64,000 bases of DNA from Kamptonema formosum PCC 10802 (GCF_000332335.1 NZ_KB235948.1:3346181-3410180), one strand, 5' to 3'; counted from the first letter of the stretch, positions 10,433 through 19,173 are shown. Numbers and translations: made by a program. Notes: generated by a model not told the origin, from the sequence alone.

Positions 10433-10454
10433 CAGCGCCTTTCGACATCAGAGG
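10433..10454 (-). promoter_or_regulatory. CRISPR-repeat-like hairpin in the 5' region of cas4-cas1
   Basis: This 22-nt stretch matches the core of the array repeat at 19 of 22 positions, in the same orientation as the array and the cas genes. On the minus strand the repeat stem AUGCC-GUAA-GGCGU becomes AUGUC-GAAA-GGCGC: the stem survives through wobble pairs and the loop changes from one GNRA tetraloop to another. It begins 29 nt upstream of the cas4-cas1 ATG and downstream of a possible -10 box (10484-10489), so it would be in the mRNA leader. A Cas6-binding or cleavage site controlling the adaptation genes is an inference. Confidence 0.6.
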
Positions 10455-10460
10455 AATTGT

Positions 10461-10483
10461 AGGACAGGCGTCTCGCCTGTCCT
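10461..10483. repeat. Solo dispersed palindrome with AGGACAGGC arms
   Basis: Perfect 9-bp inverted repeat (AGGACAGGC, loop GTCTC, GCCTGTCCT). The same palindrome forms the centre of the MITE-like element at 19834-19943, and related versions sit in the elements at 49148 and 54501. Here it stands alone between uma2 and cas4-cas1. Confidence 0.85.
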
Positions 10484-10489
10484 ATTATA
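10484..10489 (-). promoter_or_regulatory. Possible -10 box for cas4-cas1
   Basis: A perfect TATAAT on the minus strand lies just after the uma2 stop and about 80 nt upstream of the cas4-cas1 start. No convincing -35 box is seen at 16-18 nt, so this is a weak promoter prediction. It would let the adaptation genes be transcribed separately from the interference genes. Confidence 0.4.
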
Positions 10490-10499
10490 GCCTAATAAA

Positions 10500-11057
10500 C
10501 TAGGGAATGCCGGCTTGTTGAAAAACTTGCTGGGGAGTCAATTGCAGTCCTTCAAACAAGGAATCAGTTAAAGCCAAATCGCCTCTTTTTGTCTGAGGAG
10601 GGGCATCCGGATAGAAAATAGTGACGCTCTTAGCTCGCGGATCGACAACCCAAACCCGGGACACACCGGCATTGAGGTAATCTGTTGCTTTCTCGCTCAT
10701 TTCTCCAAAGGGTTGCTCTGGAGAAATGATTTCAATCGCTAATTCAGGGGGGACAGGACAAGCTTCATCTAGAAGACGATCGAGGGGGAGACGAGTGTAA
10801 GAAATATAAAGCAAATCCGGTACAGGCACCCAGTCTCGACCGTTTCGCGTTAGGGTAATTGCCCACTCGATGCCCACTTCGCCCCGATTTTGACACCATT
10901 GTTTCAAGAGTGTGTAAAGAGCGCCGGTCAGTCTGGAGTGAAATCGCTTAGGTGACATTTTCGGTACAGCTTCTCCATCAACTAGCTCGCAGGTGATATC
11001 TCCTTCTGGCAGAGCCAGAAATTCTTGAAGTGTGAGTTTATCTTTGACTAACACCAT
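10500..11057 (-). CDS. Uma2/DUF820-family PD-(D/E)XK putative nuclease
   Basis: This 185-residue protein belongs to the Uma2 (DUF820) family, restriction-endonuclease-like proteins present in many copies in cyanobacteria and of unknown substrate. The family pattern is visible: CELVDGE (23-29), Asp81 in VPDLLYI, Glu109 in ELAIEIISP and Lys123 in MSEKATDY, then the strand RVWVVDP. The gene sits on the same strand between cas5 and cas4-cas1, splitting the interference and adaptation modules. Gaps of about 240 bp upstream and 95 bp downstream suggest its own transcription unit. It may be a passenger insertion or an accessory nuclease of the locus; the sequence does not decide. Confidence 0.9.
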   Translation of the reverse strand: MVLVKDKLTLQEFLALPEGDITCELVDGEAVPKMSPKRFHSRLTGALYTLLKQWCQNRGEVGIEWAITLTRNGRDWVPVPDLLYISYTRLPLDRLLDEACPVPPELAIEIISPEQPFGEMSEKATDYLNAGVSRVWVVDPRAKSVTIFYPDAPPQTKRGDLALTDSLFEGLQLTPQQVFQQAGIP

Positions 11058-11093
11058 AGGTTAAACCCTTAAAGTAATAAGTTAATCGACTTG

Positions 11094-11118
11094 GGGGCAA
11101 TCCTGCTGCGATTGCCCC
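11094..11118 (-). terminator. Hairpin between cas5 and uma2
   Basis: GGGGCAATC and GATTGCCCC form a perfect 9-bp stem around a 7-nt loop. There is no clean U-run on either side, so it is a weak or factor-assisted terminator at best. Its position in the 241-bp gap (11058-11298) after cas5 suggests it ends or attenuates the interference transcript. Confidence 0.45.
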
Positions 11119-11298
11119 TTAGCCGGCTGTGCACCTTAGGTCAATTTTACTCGATCATTGGCGCACCGGCACACCTCAACAAGGGCATTACATGCAAGCG
11201 TTGCGGGAGAGCCGGTGTTGTCCTGCGAAACGAGAGAAATTCTCCCCCTTTCCGCGTGCCGGTGAGCGGGTTAGGGGGTGGGGTTTGGTTAGCAAGAG

Positions 11299-12015
11299 TT
11301 AGGCTCTTACTGTTTCAGGATCTCTAGGTGTCCAAGTCCACGCCTTCTCTGGGGGATAAATTGTTGCCTCCTTTACCGGCGCGTATAAGAGGCTAGTTGT
11401 TTTACTGCTGTCAGCGCGGTCGATGCCAACAGTTAAACAACATGAATCTCGTAGCGGGCGGACCGCATCTGATTGCACTTGGACATACCAATGTGTGGGC
11501 GGCGGCTTATCAACAATTTCAATTTCGTTAAAGAGAAAATTGTTGTCGCCGGCAAATGGAAGGCCATAGCGCTCGCCGTTGAAATCCCCCGCCAGTCCCC
11601 GCTGAATCCGGTCAGTCAGCCGGTCATCAGTATCGCGCACAGCAATTACACAGTCGAGTCCTGCCAGAATCTCTCGCCGTGCCATTTTCGCCAATGCTTT
11701 CTGTCCTTTGGTTCGCGATTCGGCTTCCTTCACAGAAGGATCGTTTGGATTCACTGGGTAAATGTGCAGTTGTTGGTAGAGGGTGCTAACCTCACCAAAG
11801 GCAACCGCTCCTACAGCAAGGTAAAGACAGGGAATGTCCTTGCGAACCGGAGTCACTACTGTTCCCACCATACTCCCGCGCATCTCGATTCCTGCCAAAT
11901 TCAACAACAAACCGAGAGCTGCTGATGGAGGAATGACAGGTGCAGTACCCCGGTAGCCTCCTGTCTGAAAATATCGGTATGCGGAGAACGGCGCTTGCAA
12001 GCGCACGAAAAGCAT
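11299..12015 (-). CDS. cas5: Cascade subunit Cas5 (type I-B, MYXAN-like)
   Basis: Cas5 caps the 5' handle of the crRNA in the Cascade complex. The 238-residue protein opens with the classic Cas5 RAMP start, MLFVRLQAPFSAYRYFQTGG, followed by a proline-rich loop and PSAALGLLLNLAG, which is the Cas5 alpha helix after the first strand. The ATG overlaps the cas7 stop by one base (TAATG), indicating translational coupling. It ends the cas6-cas3-cas8-cas7-cas5 run. Confidence 0.93.
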   Translation of the reverse strand: MLFVRLQAPFSAYRYFQTGGYRGTAPVIPPSAALGLLLNLAGIEMRGSMVGTVVTPVRKDIPCLYLAVGAVAFGEVSTLYQQLHIYPVNPNDPSVKEAESRTKGQKALAKMARREILAGLDCVIAVRDTDDRLTDRIQRGLAGDFNGERYGLPFAGDNNFLFNEIEIVDKPPPTHWYVQVQSDAVRPLRDSCCLTVGIDRADSSKTTSLLYAPVKEATIYPPEKAWTWTPRDPETVRA

Positions 12016-12920
12016 TAGCCCCCCTCCTCTTGGTTCAAAAACGCCTCAGCAAGGTTGGACAAAAGCCGTTCCGGGCTTTCGTAGAATTTCACACCGGCAT
12101 CTTGCAGGCGCTCTCGCTCTGCTGTCGGCATACTGCGAACCAATTCACCGCCAACCCAGAACTCACTTCCGGGCAAATCGTTTTCCTTGATCCGGGATAA
12201 TTCGGGAAACTCGCCAGACTCCTTAAACCCGTAAGTGTCGAACCCCGCAGCCAGTCGGGGGGTGAGACGGGCGACTATACTCTTAGGAGCCATCTCAAAA
12301 TAACTCCGAGCGTGATTTCCCGCCACATTGTTTAATTCTGAAATCGCCTCTAGCAGTGACCTCACCCAATCTTTGTTCTGCCGGCAGTCTGAGTAAGCAA
12401 GGGCAAAGGGAAACTGAAAGGCGGTGTGGGACACTTCCCGATGCAGTAAAGCGGAATCATTAGAATTCTTCCAAGGACTCTTACCGGCATTTTGAGGGGA
12501 CTGGTGCAAAGTTGCATCATAGCGGTAAGGCGATGTGGCCAACGCCAAGTTCAGGCGAAAAACGCTGTCGCTCTTAGCCGGCTTGTCTTTCTTTTTCAAC
12601 TGCTCCACATATTCCTTTTTGGCAACTAGAAACCCAAACAAGAAATCATCCGCATATTTCTGAGCGTCAGGAAGATCCTTGAACTCCACAGCAGGCTGTC
12701 CCGCATCCGGCAATCGAGTTCGGTTATGGGGCAATCCGTAGTAGGCTAGGGTTTCCCGCAGAGCATTCCGGATGGACTCAGGGCTGACCACTGCGTGTTC
12801 TTTCCCACCCTTGCCGATTCGTTGAATCACGTTGCGACTGGCCTCACCTTCCCCGCGATAGTTGGCGCTAGGGGCGGCATAAGTAAGTACGGTTGCGAAC
12901 AAATTGTTGTAGCGCTTCAT
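12015..12920 (-). CDS. cas7: Cascade backbone subunit Cas7 (Cst2/DevR family)
   Basis: Cas7 polymerises along the crRNA spacer. The 301-residue protein starts MKRYNNLFATVLTYAAPSA and contains GEGEASRNVIQRIG and EHAVVSPESIRNALRETL, the DevR/Cst2 signature region near residues 23-60 in which the RAMP core and thumb begin. Length and start agree with the family. It follows cas8 by about 30 bp and overlaps cas5 by one base, so all three probably come from one mRNA. Confidence 0.92.
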   Translation of the reverse strand: MKRYNNLFATVLTYAAPSANYRGEGEASRNVIQRIGKGGKEHAVVSPESIRNALRETLAYYGLPHNRTRLPDAGQPAVEFKDLPDAQKYADDFLFGFLVAKKEYVEQLKKKDKPAKSDSVFRLNLALATSPYRYDATLHQSPQNAGKSPWKNSNDSALLHREVSHTAFQFPFALAYSDCRQNKDWVRSLLEAISELNNVAGNHARSYFEMAPKSIVARLTPRLAAGFDTYGFKESGEFPELSRIKENDLPGSEFWVGGELVRSMPTAERERLQDAGVKFYESPERLLSNLAEAFLNQEEGG

Positions 12921-12950
12921 AAAACCTCCTAGTTCAAAAACTTGAGATCC

Positions 12951-14507
12951 TTAACCCCTTGCCGACAGTGCTAAGAGCGTAATGGATTTCACGCGATCCG
13001 GTTCCTTATACAGGAGTTGTGCCAAAAGCTCGAAGTTTTGCTCCTTCAACAAGTAACTTTGGTTTACAGAACCCATTGTGATAGCGAAGTAGTTAGCGAA
13101 GTCGGTGCCAGACCGGCTGCGAAAGCCATAGAAAACTTCCTTGGCCAGTTTTTCCCGCTTTTCGCTGTAATCCTCTTTTTTCGCCTCATCGTCTTTCACC
13201 TTATCCCAGACGAGTTCATATTTTTCTTTCAGTCGCTTACCGAGGTAAGAATCCACCAGCTTGTAAATCAGCGCCTCCAGCGAGAGAGGCTGATTTTGCT
13301 CAGCATTTGCACTCAAATCAATAACCTCCACTTCAAAAGATTTCCGGGCGTCTCGACAGAAATAAGACTGAGGGCCAAAAATTTGCGCAATATCTAAGGA
13401 AGCGCACAAGCGGTCAAATCCAACATACCAAAGGCGGCGTCCTAAAACATTTTTCAGCCGTTGCGCCGTGAAAACTGTATCCCAACAATTTTCCCGCACC
13501 CGCGCAAAAGCGTCAATTTGTGACTCTTCGGGAGTCAGCCGCACCAGTTCTCGGATTTCATTTTTCTGTCCGTCGTCAGACACAGAGAGCAAACAAACCT
13601 CAACAGCGAAGATCAGATCGGCCACATTTCGTTTGCCCTCTAGTTCCGCTAGGCGCTGGCGCAAGCACTTCAGAAACTCCAGCCCCGCTGCCGGGGCCAA
13701 ATTTAAGATGGCCTGATTGGGGCGCGATTTAAAGTAGGGATGTTGCTTTTGCTCTCGGTTCCGAAGGGCGTCTGGAAAGTCCTCACAGAAATATTCTAAA
13801 TTAGCAACGTCCGGAATTGCAATAGCATACCCCGCTGATTTCAACTTCCCTTTAAAGTTCCGGTAGACAGGCTCGTAAATCTGGATAGCGTAAGGCCAGA
13901 AGTTCAGTAAGAACTCAAATTTACCCCTGTCCTTGAAGGGGACAATCTCCGTATTTTTTTCCTGGACGCCCAGAAGATTAGTGCCGGCCAGTTTAACCGC
14001 ACTCTCGCTGCCCTTTAGTTGCTCCCATGTATCTTGAGCCGTCTTCTGTCTAGACTTCTTGCCTTTGTCACTGTCTTTAAAGATTGTGCGCGATGCGGGT
14101 TGCTTTCGCAACGCCCAGAGAAAATCCCGCCAGAGCTTCAGCCACAGCTGCTCTTGACTGCGGTCCCAGTCGGCAATCTGACCGGCCTTCGGGATAAAAT
14201 CTTCATAGATATAAATCTTGCCCGAATCACCTTCCTCAATTCTGATGGGGGTTTTCTTCTTGTCCTCCTTTTTGCTGGGGATTTCTACCCGTTGAGGAGC
14301 GTAAAGCTCTGCAAACAGGGCATTTAGTCCCTCACGGTCAACCTGCAGGGTCGCACCTTCCGCTGCAAGGTCGGATATGTTACAGGTGCCGGCGTGTCCT
14401 GTGTGCTTGAGCCAGTCAACCACCAGCACCAAACCGGCCAATCCCGCTCGGTGTTGAGCCGAGGGGAGTTCCGCTAGCGAGTATTTCAGGGTTAAGACTT
14501 CAGACAT
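12951..14507 (-). CDS. cas8: Cascade large subunit Cas8 (Csx13/Cmx8-like, MYXAN type)
   Basis: The Cascade large subunit recognises the PAM and recruits Cas3. The 518-residue protein starts MSEVLTLKYSLAELPSAQHR, and AGLAGLVLVVDWLK is typical of the Cas8a1/Csx13 N-terminus found next to Cas4-Cas1 fusions and DevR-type Cas7. The reading frame is open further upstream, but the ATG at 14507 is preferred: it has a good GGGAGGTG ribosome site and overlaps the cas3 stop by 8 nt (ATGTCTGA). Large subunits diverge fast, so the assignment rests on the N-terminus, size and operon position. Confidence 0.88.
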   Translation of the reverse strand: MSEVLTLKYSLAELPSAQHRAGLAGLVLVVDWLKHTGHAGTCNISDLAAEGATLQVDREGLNALFAELYAPQRVEIPSKKEDKKKTPIRIEEGDSGKIYIYEDFIPKAGQIADWDRSQEQLWLKLWRDFLWALRKQPASRTIFKDSDKGKKSRQKTAQDTWEQLKGSESAVKLAGTNLLGVQEKNTEIVPFKDRGKFEFLLNFWPYAIQIYEPVYRNFKGKLKSAGYAIAIPDVANLEYFCEDFPDALRNREQKQHPYFKSRPNQAILNLAPAAGLEFLKCLRQRLAELEGKRNVADLIFAVEVCLLSVSDDGQKNEIRELVRLTPEESQIDAFARVRENCWDTVFTAQRLKNVLGRRLWYVGFDRLCASLDIAQIFGPQSYFCRDARKSFEVEVIDLSANAEQNQPLSLEALIYKLVDSYLGKRLKEKYELVWDKVKDDEAKKEDYSEKREKLAKEVFYGFRSRSGTDFANYFAITMGSVNQSYLLKEQNFELLAQLLYKEPDRVKSITLLALSARG

Positions 14508-16860
14508 TTTGCACCTCCCGCTTTTCCCAGAATCCCCTTTTTTGACAATATTGTCTAGAGGGAGCCACTCCCAGCCACTTGGGAAGCCAGTGGGGACGCT
14601 CGGTGCCAAGGTCGAGGACGTAGCGCTCGCGCACGCCAAGGGTTAAGTCATCAAACGGACGGCGATCTTGGATGCGCTCTAACACTTGTGGCAAATCCCC
14701 ATCGAGGACGCAGGTTTTGCGATAGTCATCAATGTCCCTGAAGTCTGCCGGCGTAGCGTAATAACCTTCCGACAGAAACCGCGTCCAACCCTCTACTGAT
14801 GGTTCTTTTTGGGCGTGATGTTCCAATTTCTCTGCCAACAGCCGCTGGCTCAAGTCACCCCGCCCCAAGTCAGCCAGAAAACGCGAAGCGCTCTCAATCT
14901 CCTCCTTTGTGTAAGGGCGTGAATTTTCAGGCGGGTAAACCAACAGCTGTGCGCGAAAGTCGTTGCCTCTCGACCGCTGCCGGTTGGCGCGGCCAAAACG
15001 CTGCACTAAGCCACAGATGTCAGCTATCTCTGTCACCAGCAAGTCGGCATCAAGGTCAAGGCTCATTTCACAGACCTGAGTGGTCACAGCAATCGCCGGC
15101 ACAATTTCTTTTTGCTCACCTTCTTTTTTATCAGCGGTGAAAGCCGCCACTATTGCGGCGTGGGTGTCGTTGCGGTCGCCAAGCTTAAACTGGCTGTGAT
15201 AGCTGAGGACTTCCACCCCCAGCAGATATTCTAACTCTTCCGCCCGGTTTTGGCATCTCGCAACTTGATTCACAACCCAGAGAACCCGCTGACCATTTTG
15301 GTAGGCTGCAATCGCTCTCGATAAAGCATCTGGCTCCTTAACAACCTCTAGGCGGTAGCGCGGGTGGTTCTCTTGCTCCTCCAAGTATGAAGACTTCTGG
15401 CCAGCGCTTTGGCTGGTAAATTCCACAAGTCCCGTATCGAGAAGCTGTTGTTTGCGCCCTACCGGCAGAGTAGCCGTCATGCAAAGAACCGGAATGTCAA
15501 AGTTTCTCAAGAAAGCAATTAAGGACTCAAACATCTGCCGGTCATAGCTGTGAACCTCATCCAGCACAATTGCGGCATCTGCTAAAACCGGCAACAGGCA
15601 CATGGCCTTATAGTTGTGTGCCAAAAAACTCATAAACTGATCTACAGTGCCGCTGAAGTACCGCCGATCCCAGCAGCCTAGGGCAAACAGCCGCGCCTCG
15701 GATTCGGAAAGCCGGAAATCCTTACCCTTTGTTGATTCGACAGGATTTTCCAAAATCCATTCCAGCTCGTACTGTGCCGTACCTGTCAAGTGTGCTGCTT
15801 TTTCTCCACCCCAAGCTGTGTACCCTAAGAAACCCTGCAGTGCTGTTGCGCGAGTCGGATAGAGAAAGATTAACTTGCCAATTTCCCGCTCTCGGCACTG
15901 CTCTTTTAGCCATTCCCACGCTCCGCGTGTCTTGCCGGAACCGCAAGCGGTCAGCAGCAGTCCGCGCCAGCCAATTCTAGCCACCTCTCCCTGGAAGTCT
16001 CGCAGCTTGAAAGGCTTGCCTTCTTTCTTAGCAGCAGCCTTAGCGAAAGGTGTGAGAATTTCTTCCTCCACTTCGGCAGGAGTTACTGGCGGTGTGTGGA
16101 CAGCACTTTCAACCCACTCCTCCAGTAAAAGATTTTCCCGAAACAAAGCAGACGCGACCGCATCAGCAACAATCACCCCAGCTTTAACTGCTAGAAATAG
16201 AGATTTTTTCTTGGGATTGCGCTCCTTTCGGATGTTTCGGTTGCAATCCTTCGCCGCCTGCCGGCCTCTGGATAAAGCTTGCTGCCAAACTGATTCACGA
16301 GTCCAAGGTTCTTGCGGCAGTGCTGGCGGTTCAGGCAAACCGGCAACTTTGGCAATTCGGGCTAGAATGGCTTTCACTTCTGCGTGCTGCAAGTAGAGTG
16401 GCACACAAAGCCTGCCTTTTGGCTGACACCACTCCCAGCTTCCAGAGTCAGAGGCTTTAAGGTGGTGCGACAGGACAGCCGCTGTAATTGCGTCTAAGTC
16501 TAAATCGGAATTTCTGCCCAACCACTGCCAGATTTCTGGCAACTGCAAAATTAGGGCGCTTAGGTGTTCGTGGCGGATGCTTTGCTGGTAGAACCCCTTT
16601 TGCGAAACAGCTTTCAAGAAATCCTCATTTGCTTTCCCTAAATCGTGAAACAGCGCTGCAACGCGCAGATTCAGCAAAAACCGCTGCTGGTCAGCTTCGG
16701 CATAGATTTTGAAAAACCGGCACCAGTTGCGCCCCCAACGACCGTCCAAGCGGAAGATTCGCTCAGCCGCTTCTTCCGTCTCGTTCAGGTGTTTTTCTAG
16801 CGTGAGAATTTTACCTGAACGCTTACTCTTGGCCAATAGGTGTTCATTTAGCCCAAGCAT
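14500..16860 (-). CDS. cas3: CRISPR effector nuclease-helicase Cas3 (HD and DExH)
   Basis: Cas3 unwinds and degrades the target DNA after Cascade binds. In 786 residues the HD nuclease comes first (FHDLGK at 71-76, further His in SHHLKA near 131), then a superfamily 2 helicase with Walker A TACGSGKT (304-311), the DEVH box (434-437), the TAT motif (462-464) and the motif VI segment QRFGRANRQ. All catalytic motifs are present, so the gene looks functional. It overlaps cas6 upstream by 17 nt and cas8 downstream by 8 nt, indicating tight coupling. Confidence 0.96.
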   Translation of the reverse strand: MLGLNEHLLAKSKRSGKILTLEKHLNETEEAAERIFRLDGRWGRNWCRFFKIYAEADQQRFLLNLRVAALFHDLGKANEDFLKAVSQKGFYQQSIRHEHLSALILQLPEIWQWLGRNSDLDLDAITAAVLSHHLKASDSGSWEWCQPKGRLCVPLYLQHAEVKAILARIAKVAGLPEPPALPQEPWTRESVWQQALSRGRQAAKDCNRNIRKERNPKKKSLFLAVKAGVIVADAVASALFRENLLLEEWVESAVHTPPVTPAEVEEEILTPFAKAAAKKEGKPFKLRDFQGEVARIGWRGLLLTACGSGKTRGAWEWLKEQCREREIGKLIFLYPTRATALQGFLGYTAWGGEKAAHLTGTAQYELEWILENPVESTKGKDFRLSESEARLFALGCWDRRYFSGTVDQFMSFLAHNYKAMCLLPVLADAAIVLDEVHSYDRQMFESLIAFLRNFDIPVLCMTATLPVGRKQQLLDTGLVEFTSQSAGQKSSYLEEQENHPRYRLEVVKEPDALSRAIAAYQNGQRVLWVVNQVARCQNRAEELEYLLGVEVLSYHSQFKLGDRNDTHAAIVAAFTADKKEGEQKEIVPAIAVTTQVCEMSLDLDADLLVTEIADICGLVQRFGRANRQRSRGNDFRAQLLVYPPENSRPYTKEEIESASRFLADLGRGDLSQRLLAEKLEHHAQKEPSVEGWTRFLSEGYYATPADFRDIDDYRKTCVLDGDLPQVLERIQDRRPFDDLTLGVRERYVLDLGTERPHWLPKWLGVAPSRQYCQKRGFWEKREVQNV

Positions 16861-17488
16861 AGTTCACCTCTCTAGTGCTGTGAAACGGGACAAAAATACC
16901 GCAACCCATTCGCCGCTTACCTCCCAGACCGCGCTCCTGTAGCTTAATAGAATCATCATCGCACAAATCTCTGACTTCTAAGCCGAAACCCACCACGGTA
17001 TACCCCTTAATTTTGATGGCCTTGCGGTCGGTTTGGCCCTCGCTATTCATGGGAATTGCCACTGTCGCTTGAATCCCCAAATCCTGAAGCTGGCGCTGAG
17101 CCGCCTCCAGAAATGGCTCTGGCTCCTCAAATCCCTTAATAACCGTGATGCGCGAGCGCAACTGACCCACCGGCTTCAGCATAAAAATCTGCGGAATCCC
17201 CAGCGTGATGTGATGATTTCCAATTCCCAGCAGCTTCCCCGCCAAAGGATAAACCGCAGGCACCTCGTCACCCGGCAAACGAATCCGCAACCGAGACTTC
17301 TCCGTCAGATAAATCTTCCCTTGTCGGTCAGGAATGCCGGCAATCGTCTCGATACTGAGCCCATCTCGGTTATGCAGTTCAGGGCAGAGATGAGATATGG
17401 CTGAGTACAGCGCATACCCGTGATCCGCCGGAATATTTTCACCTGTCAGATTAAAGCATAACTCAACATAAGGCAATTCTCGCATCAT
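16844..17488 (-). CDS. cas6: crRNA-processing endoribonuclease Cas6 (Cmx6-like)
   Basis: Cas6 cuts the pre-crRNA at the 3' base of the repeat hairpin, leaving the 8-nt TTGAGCAC handle here. The 214-residue protein has ferredoxin-like strands (LPYVELCFNLTGENIPADHGYAL), the mid-domain segment ILRL-like RLRIRLPGDEVP, and a C-terminal glycine-rich loop ERGLGGKRRMGCGIFVP that matches the RAMP G-loop. The ATG at 17488 overlaps the WYL-gene stop by 4 nt (ATGA) and is preceded by GGAG; a second ATG follows directly. It heads the cas genes proper. Confidence 0.92.
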   Translation of the reverse strand: MMRELPYVELCFNLTGENIPADHGYALYSAISHLCPELHNRDGLSIETIAGIPDRQGKIYLTEKSRLRIRLPGDEVPAVYPLAGKLLGIGNHHITLGIPQIFMLKPVGQLRSRITVIKGFEEPEPFLEAAQRQLQDLGIQATVAIPMNSEGQTDRKAIKIKGYTVVGFGLEVRDLCDDDSIKLQERGLGGKRRMGCGIFVPFHSTREVNYAWAK

Positions 17489-18474
17489 TTTTCTCCTTTG
17501 GCACCCAAATTATACAGAGGCATCATACCCTCTAACTCGGTGCGTACTAATTCTACCAGTTCTGGCGGCTCCCGAACCACCGCCCCCTTGCCATATCCCA
17601 ACACCCAACGCTTCAAATCGTTCAATCCCCCCACCACAAGATGCAGCGTTAGGGAGCCATCCAGGTGCTCCTCAATCTCCTGAGTGTGGTGCCAGCGCCG
17701 CTCTCTTATATAAGGTGAAGTCGGAGCATCAAACCAGATAGCCACAGGCACCGGCTTTCCTCCCACCTCGTACTGAAATATCTGATCCAGGTACTCCTTA
17801 GCATTGAAGCTTAGATCGCGGACAAACTTCTCTTCCAGTACCTGCAACTTTTGAATCCTATCCACCCGGAACGATCGCACGGCTTGGCGCTGGTGGCAAT
17901 AACCAATCAGATAGGGATTCGTCCCGCGATAGATGTCTAAGTGGTAGGGATCTATAACCCGCTCGGACACATCATTCCGACTCGCAGTGTAATACTTTAC
18001 CCAAACTTTCCTGGACGTGCGGAAGGCATCTACCAGCTGACTCCAAATTTCAGGGTTAAGATTAATTTCCGCACCCGGGCGAAAGATAATCCGCTCATCG
18101 GCAATTTGCTGCAAATCCACCCACGTCTGTTCTGGAAGTCGCTCACTCAACCGAGTGATCGCCGAACGCAGTTCTGAAGCATACGCTGACCCCGCGTAGA
18201 CTTCCAGCATCCGCGCTCCCAATATCAGCGCAAACAATTCTCCCTTGCTCAGAGAAATACTCGGCAACCGCCAAGCCGGCTCTGTATAGTGATAGCCCTT
18301 TTTGCGACTGAACTCCAGTGGGGCATTGAACCGGTCGCGCAAAAACGCCAAGTCACTGCGAACCGTCCGCTCGCTCACTTCTACTTCTTCAGCAAGGCTG
18401 ACAGCCGTTTGCCGCTGACCCGAGCGCAGCAAAGCATCAATCTGCAATAACCTTTCCAAACGGCGGGGAGACAT
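17485..18474 (-). CDS. WYL-domain transcriptional regulator of the cas operon
   Basis: The 329-residue protein has an N-terminal winged helix-turn-helix (about 1-70: LERLLQIDALLRSG, then SERTVRSDLAFLRDRF), a WYL domain (about 140-225, with VWVKYYT, ERVIDPYHLDIYRG and SFRVDRIQKL), and a C-terminal WCX dimerisation region. WYL proteins sense nucleic acid or nucleotide ligands and are common regulators of CRISPR and other defence loci. It is the first gene of the run and overlaps cas6 by 4 nt, so it is probably an autogenous regulator of the whole operon. No operator was identified upstream. Confidence 0.93.
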   Translation of the reverse strand: MSPRRLERLLQIDALLRSGQRQTAVSLAEEVEVSERTVRSDLAFLRDRFNAPLEFSRKKGYHYTEPAWRLPSISLSKGELFALILGARMLEVYAGSAYASELRSAITRLSERLPEQTWVDLQQIADERIIFRPGAEINLNPEIWSQLVDAFRTSRKVWVKYYTASRNDVSERVIDPYHLDIYRGTNPYLIGYCHQRQAVRSFRVDRIQKLQVLEEKFVRDLSFNAKEYLDQIFQYEVGGKPVPVAIWFDAPTSPYIRERRWHHTQEIEEHLDGSLTLHLVVGGLNDLKRWVLGYGKGAVVREPPELVELVRTELEGMMPLYNLGAKGEK

Positions 18475-18606
18475 AACTCTTTAGCAGGTGAATTAGTCTT
18501 ATGCTAAGCCGGCTACCCTGCAAAAACATTTCCGCCTTGAGAAAAAGTCAGAAATTTTTTGCGCGTCAGTCCGCTCCTGCGCTCCTACCCTGCTCCAGTC
18601 CAGGAC

Positions 18607-18945
18607 TTATGCCGCCGCCTCTCCTCTCCTCTGTGCCGAATATTCGCGCTGCAATTCATCCTCAACACAGCAGCAGTCTTCGGAGTCCCAATATACCCGC
18701 TGCCGCAGTTCAAGATTTTCATCTTCCAGAGCAGCCAAAAGGTTCTGCCTGTCTTCGAGCTTTTGAACTTGAGACTGGAGAGCTTCGACAATCTGAGCCA
18801 GCGCCTCAATTTTTTGGGTTTGAGGCTGGAAAGCTTCTACAATCTGAGCCAGCGCCTCAATTTTTTGGGTTTGGGCCAGCCAGAACTCGCTGAGGGTGGC
18901 CATCAACAGTGCTGGGTCAGGCTGATTTGCAGTTTTAGCAGTCAT
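18607..18945 (-). CDS. Small hypothetical coiled-coil protein with a 17-residue tandem repeat
   Basis: The predicted 112-residue protein is not one I recognise. Its centre repeats a 17-residue unit (IEALAQIVEA with flanks) encoded by two nearly identical 51-bp tandem units around 18780-18890. The heptad-like spacing of Ile, Leu and Val suggests a coiled coil, followed by charged EDENLELRQR and a Cys-rich DCCC. The start at 18945 (MTAKTANQ) is chosen over the upstream MRIHYL because that extension looks non-conserved; neither has a strong ribosome site. It is co-directional with the WYL gene, 130 bp upstream. Coding status is moderate. Confidence 0.5.
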   Translation of the reverse strand: MTAKTANQPDPALLMATLSEFWLAQTQKIEALAQIVEAFQPQTQKIEALAQIVEALQSQVQKLEDRQNLLAALEDENLELRQRVYWDSEDCCCVEDELQREYSAQRRGEAAA

Positions 18946-19173
18946 GGCATCTTGTACATCGAAGTCCCTACATAAATAATGTATGCGCAAAACTAAAACG
19001 AACGCAAGACCGTAAATATTAAGCTTTGTAACAATTCAGGATTTTATTCCCACAGGTGGGCTGCCAACTTCAGCTGGGACAGCCTGAGCTTTACCAGATG
19101 TCCCTCTGCTAAGCGTGAACAAGGGAGCAATTGCTCCCCTTCGTCGCGCTCTACTTGCTATGCTATGGTGCTT

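Noticed and set aside
8437-18474. CRISPR-associated transposon (type I-B CAST)
   Set aside because: No tnsA, tnsB, tnsC or tniQ is present, and cas1, cas2 and cas3 are all intact, so this is a standard defence locus.
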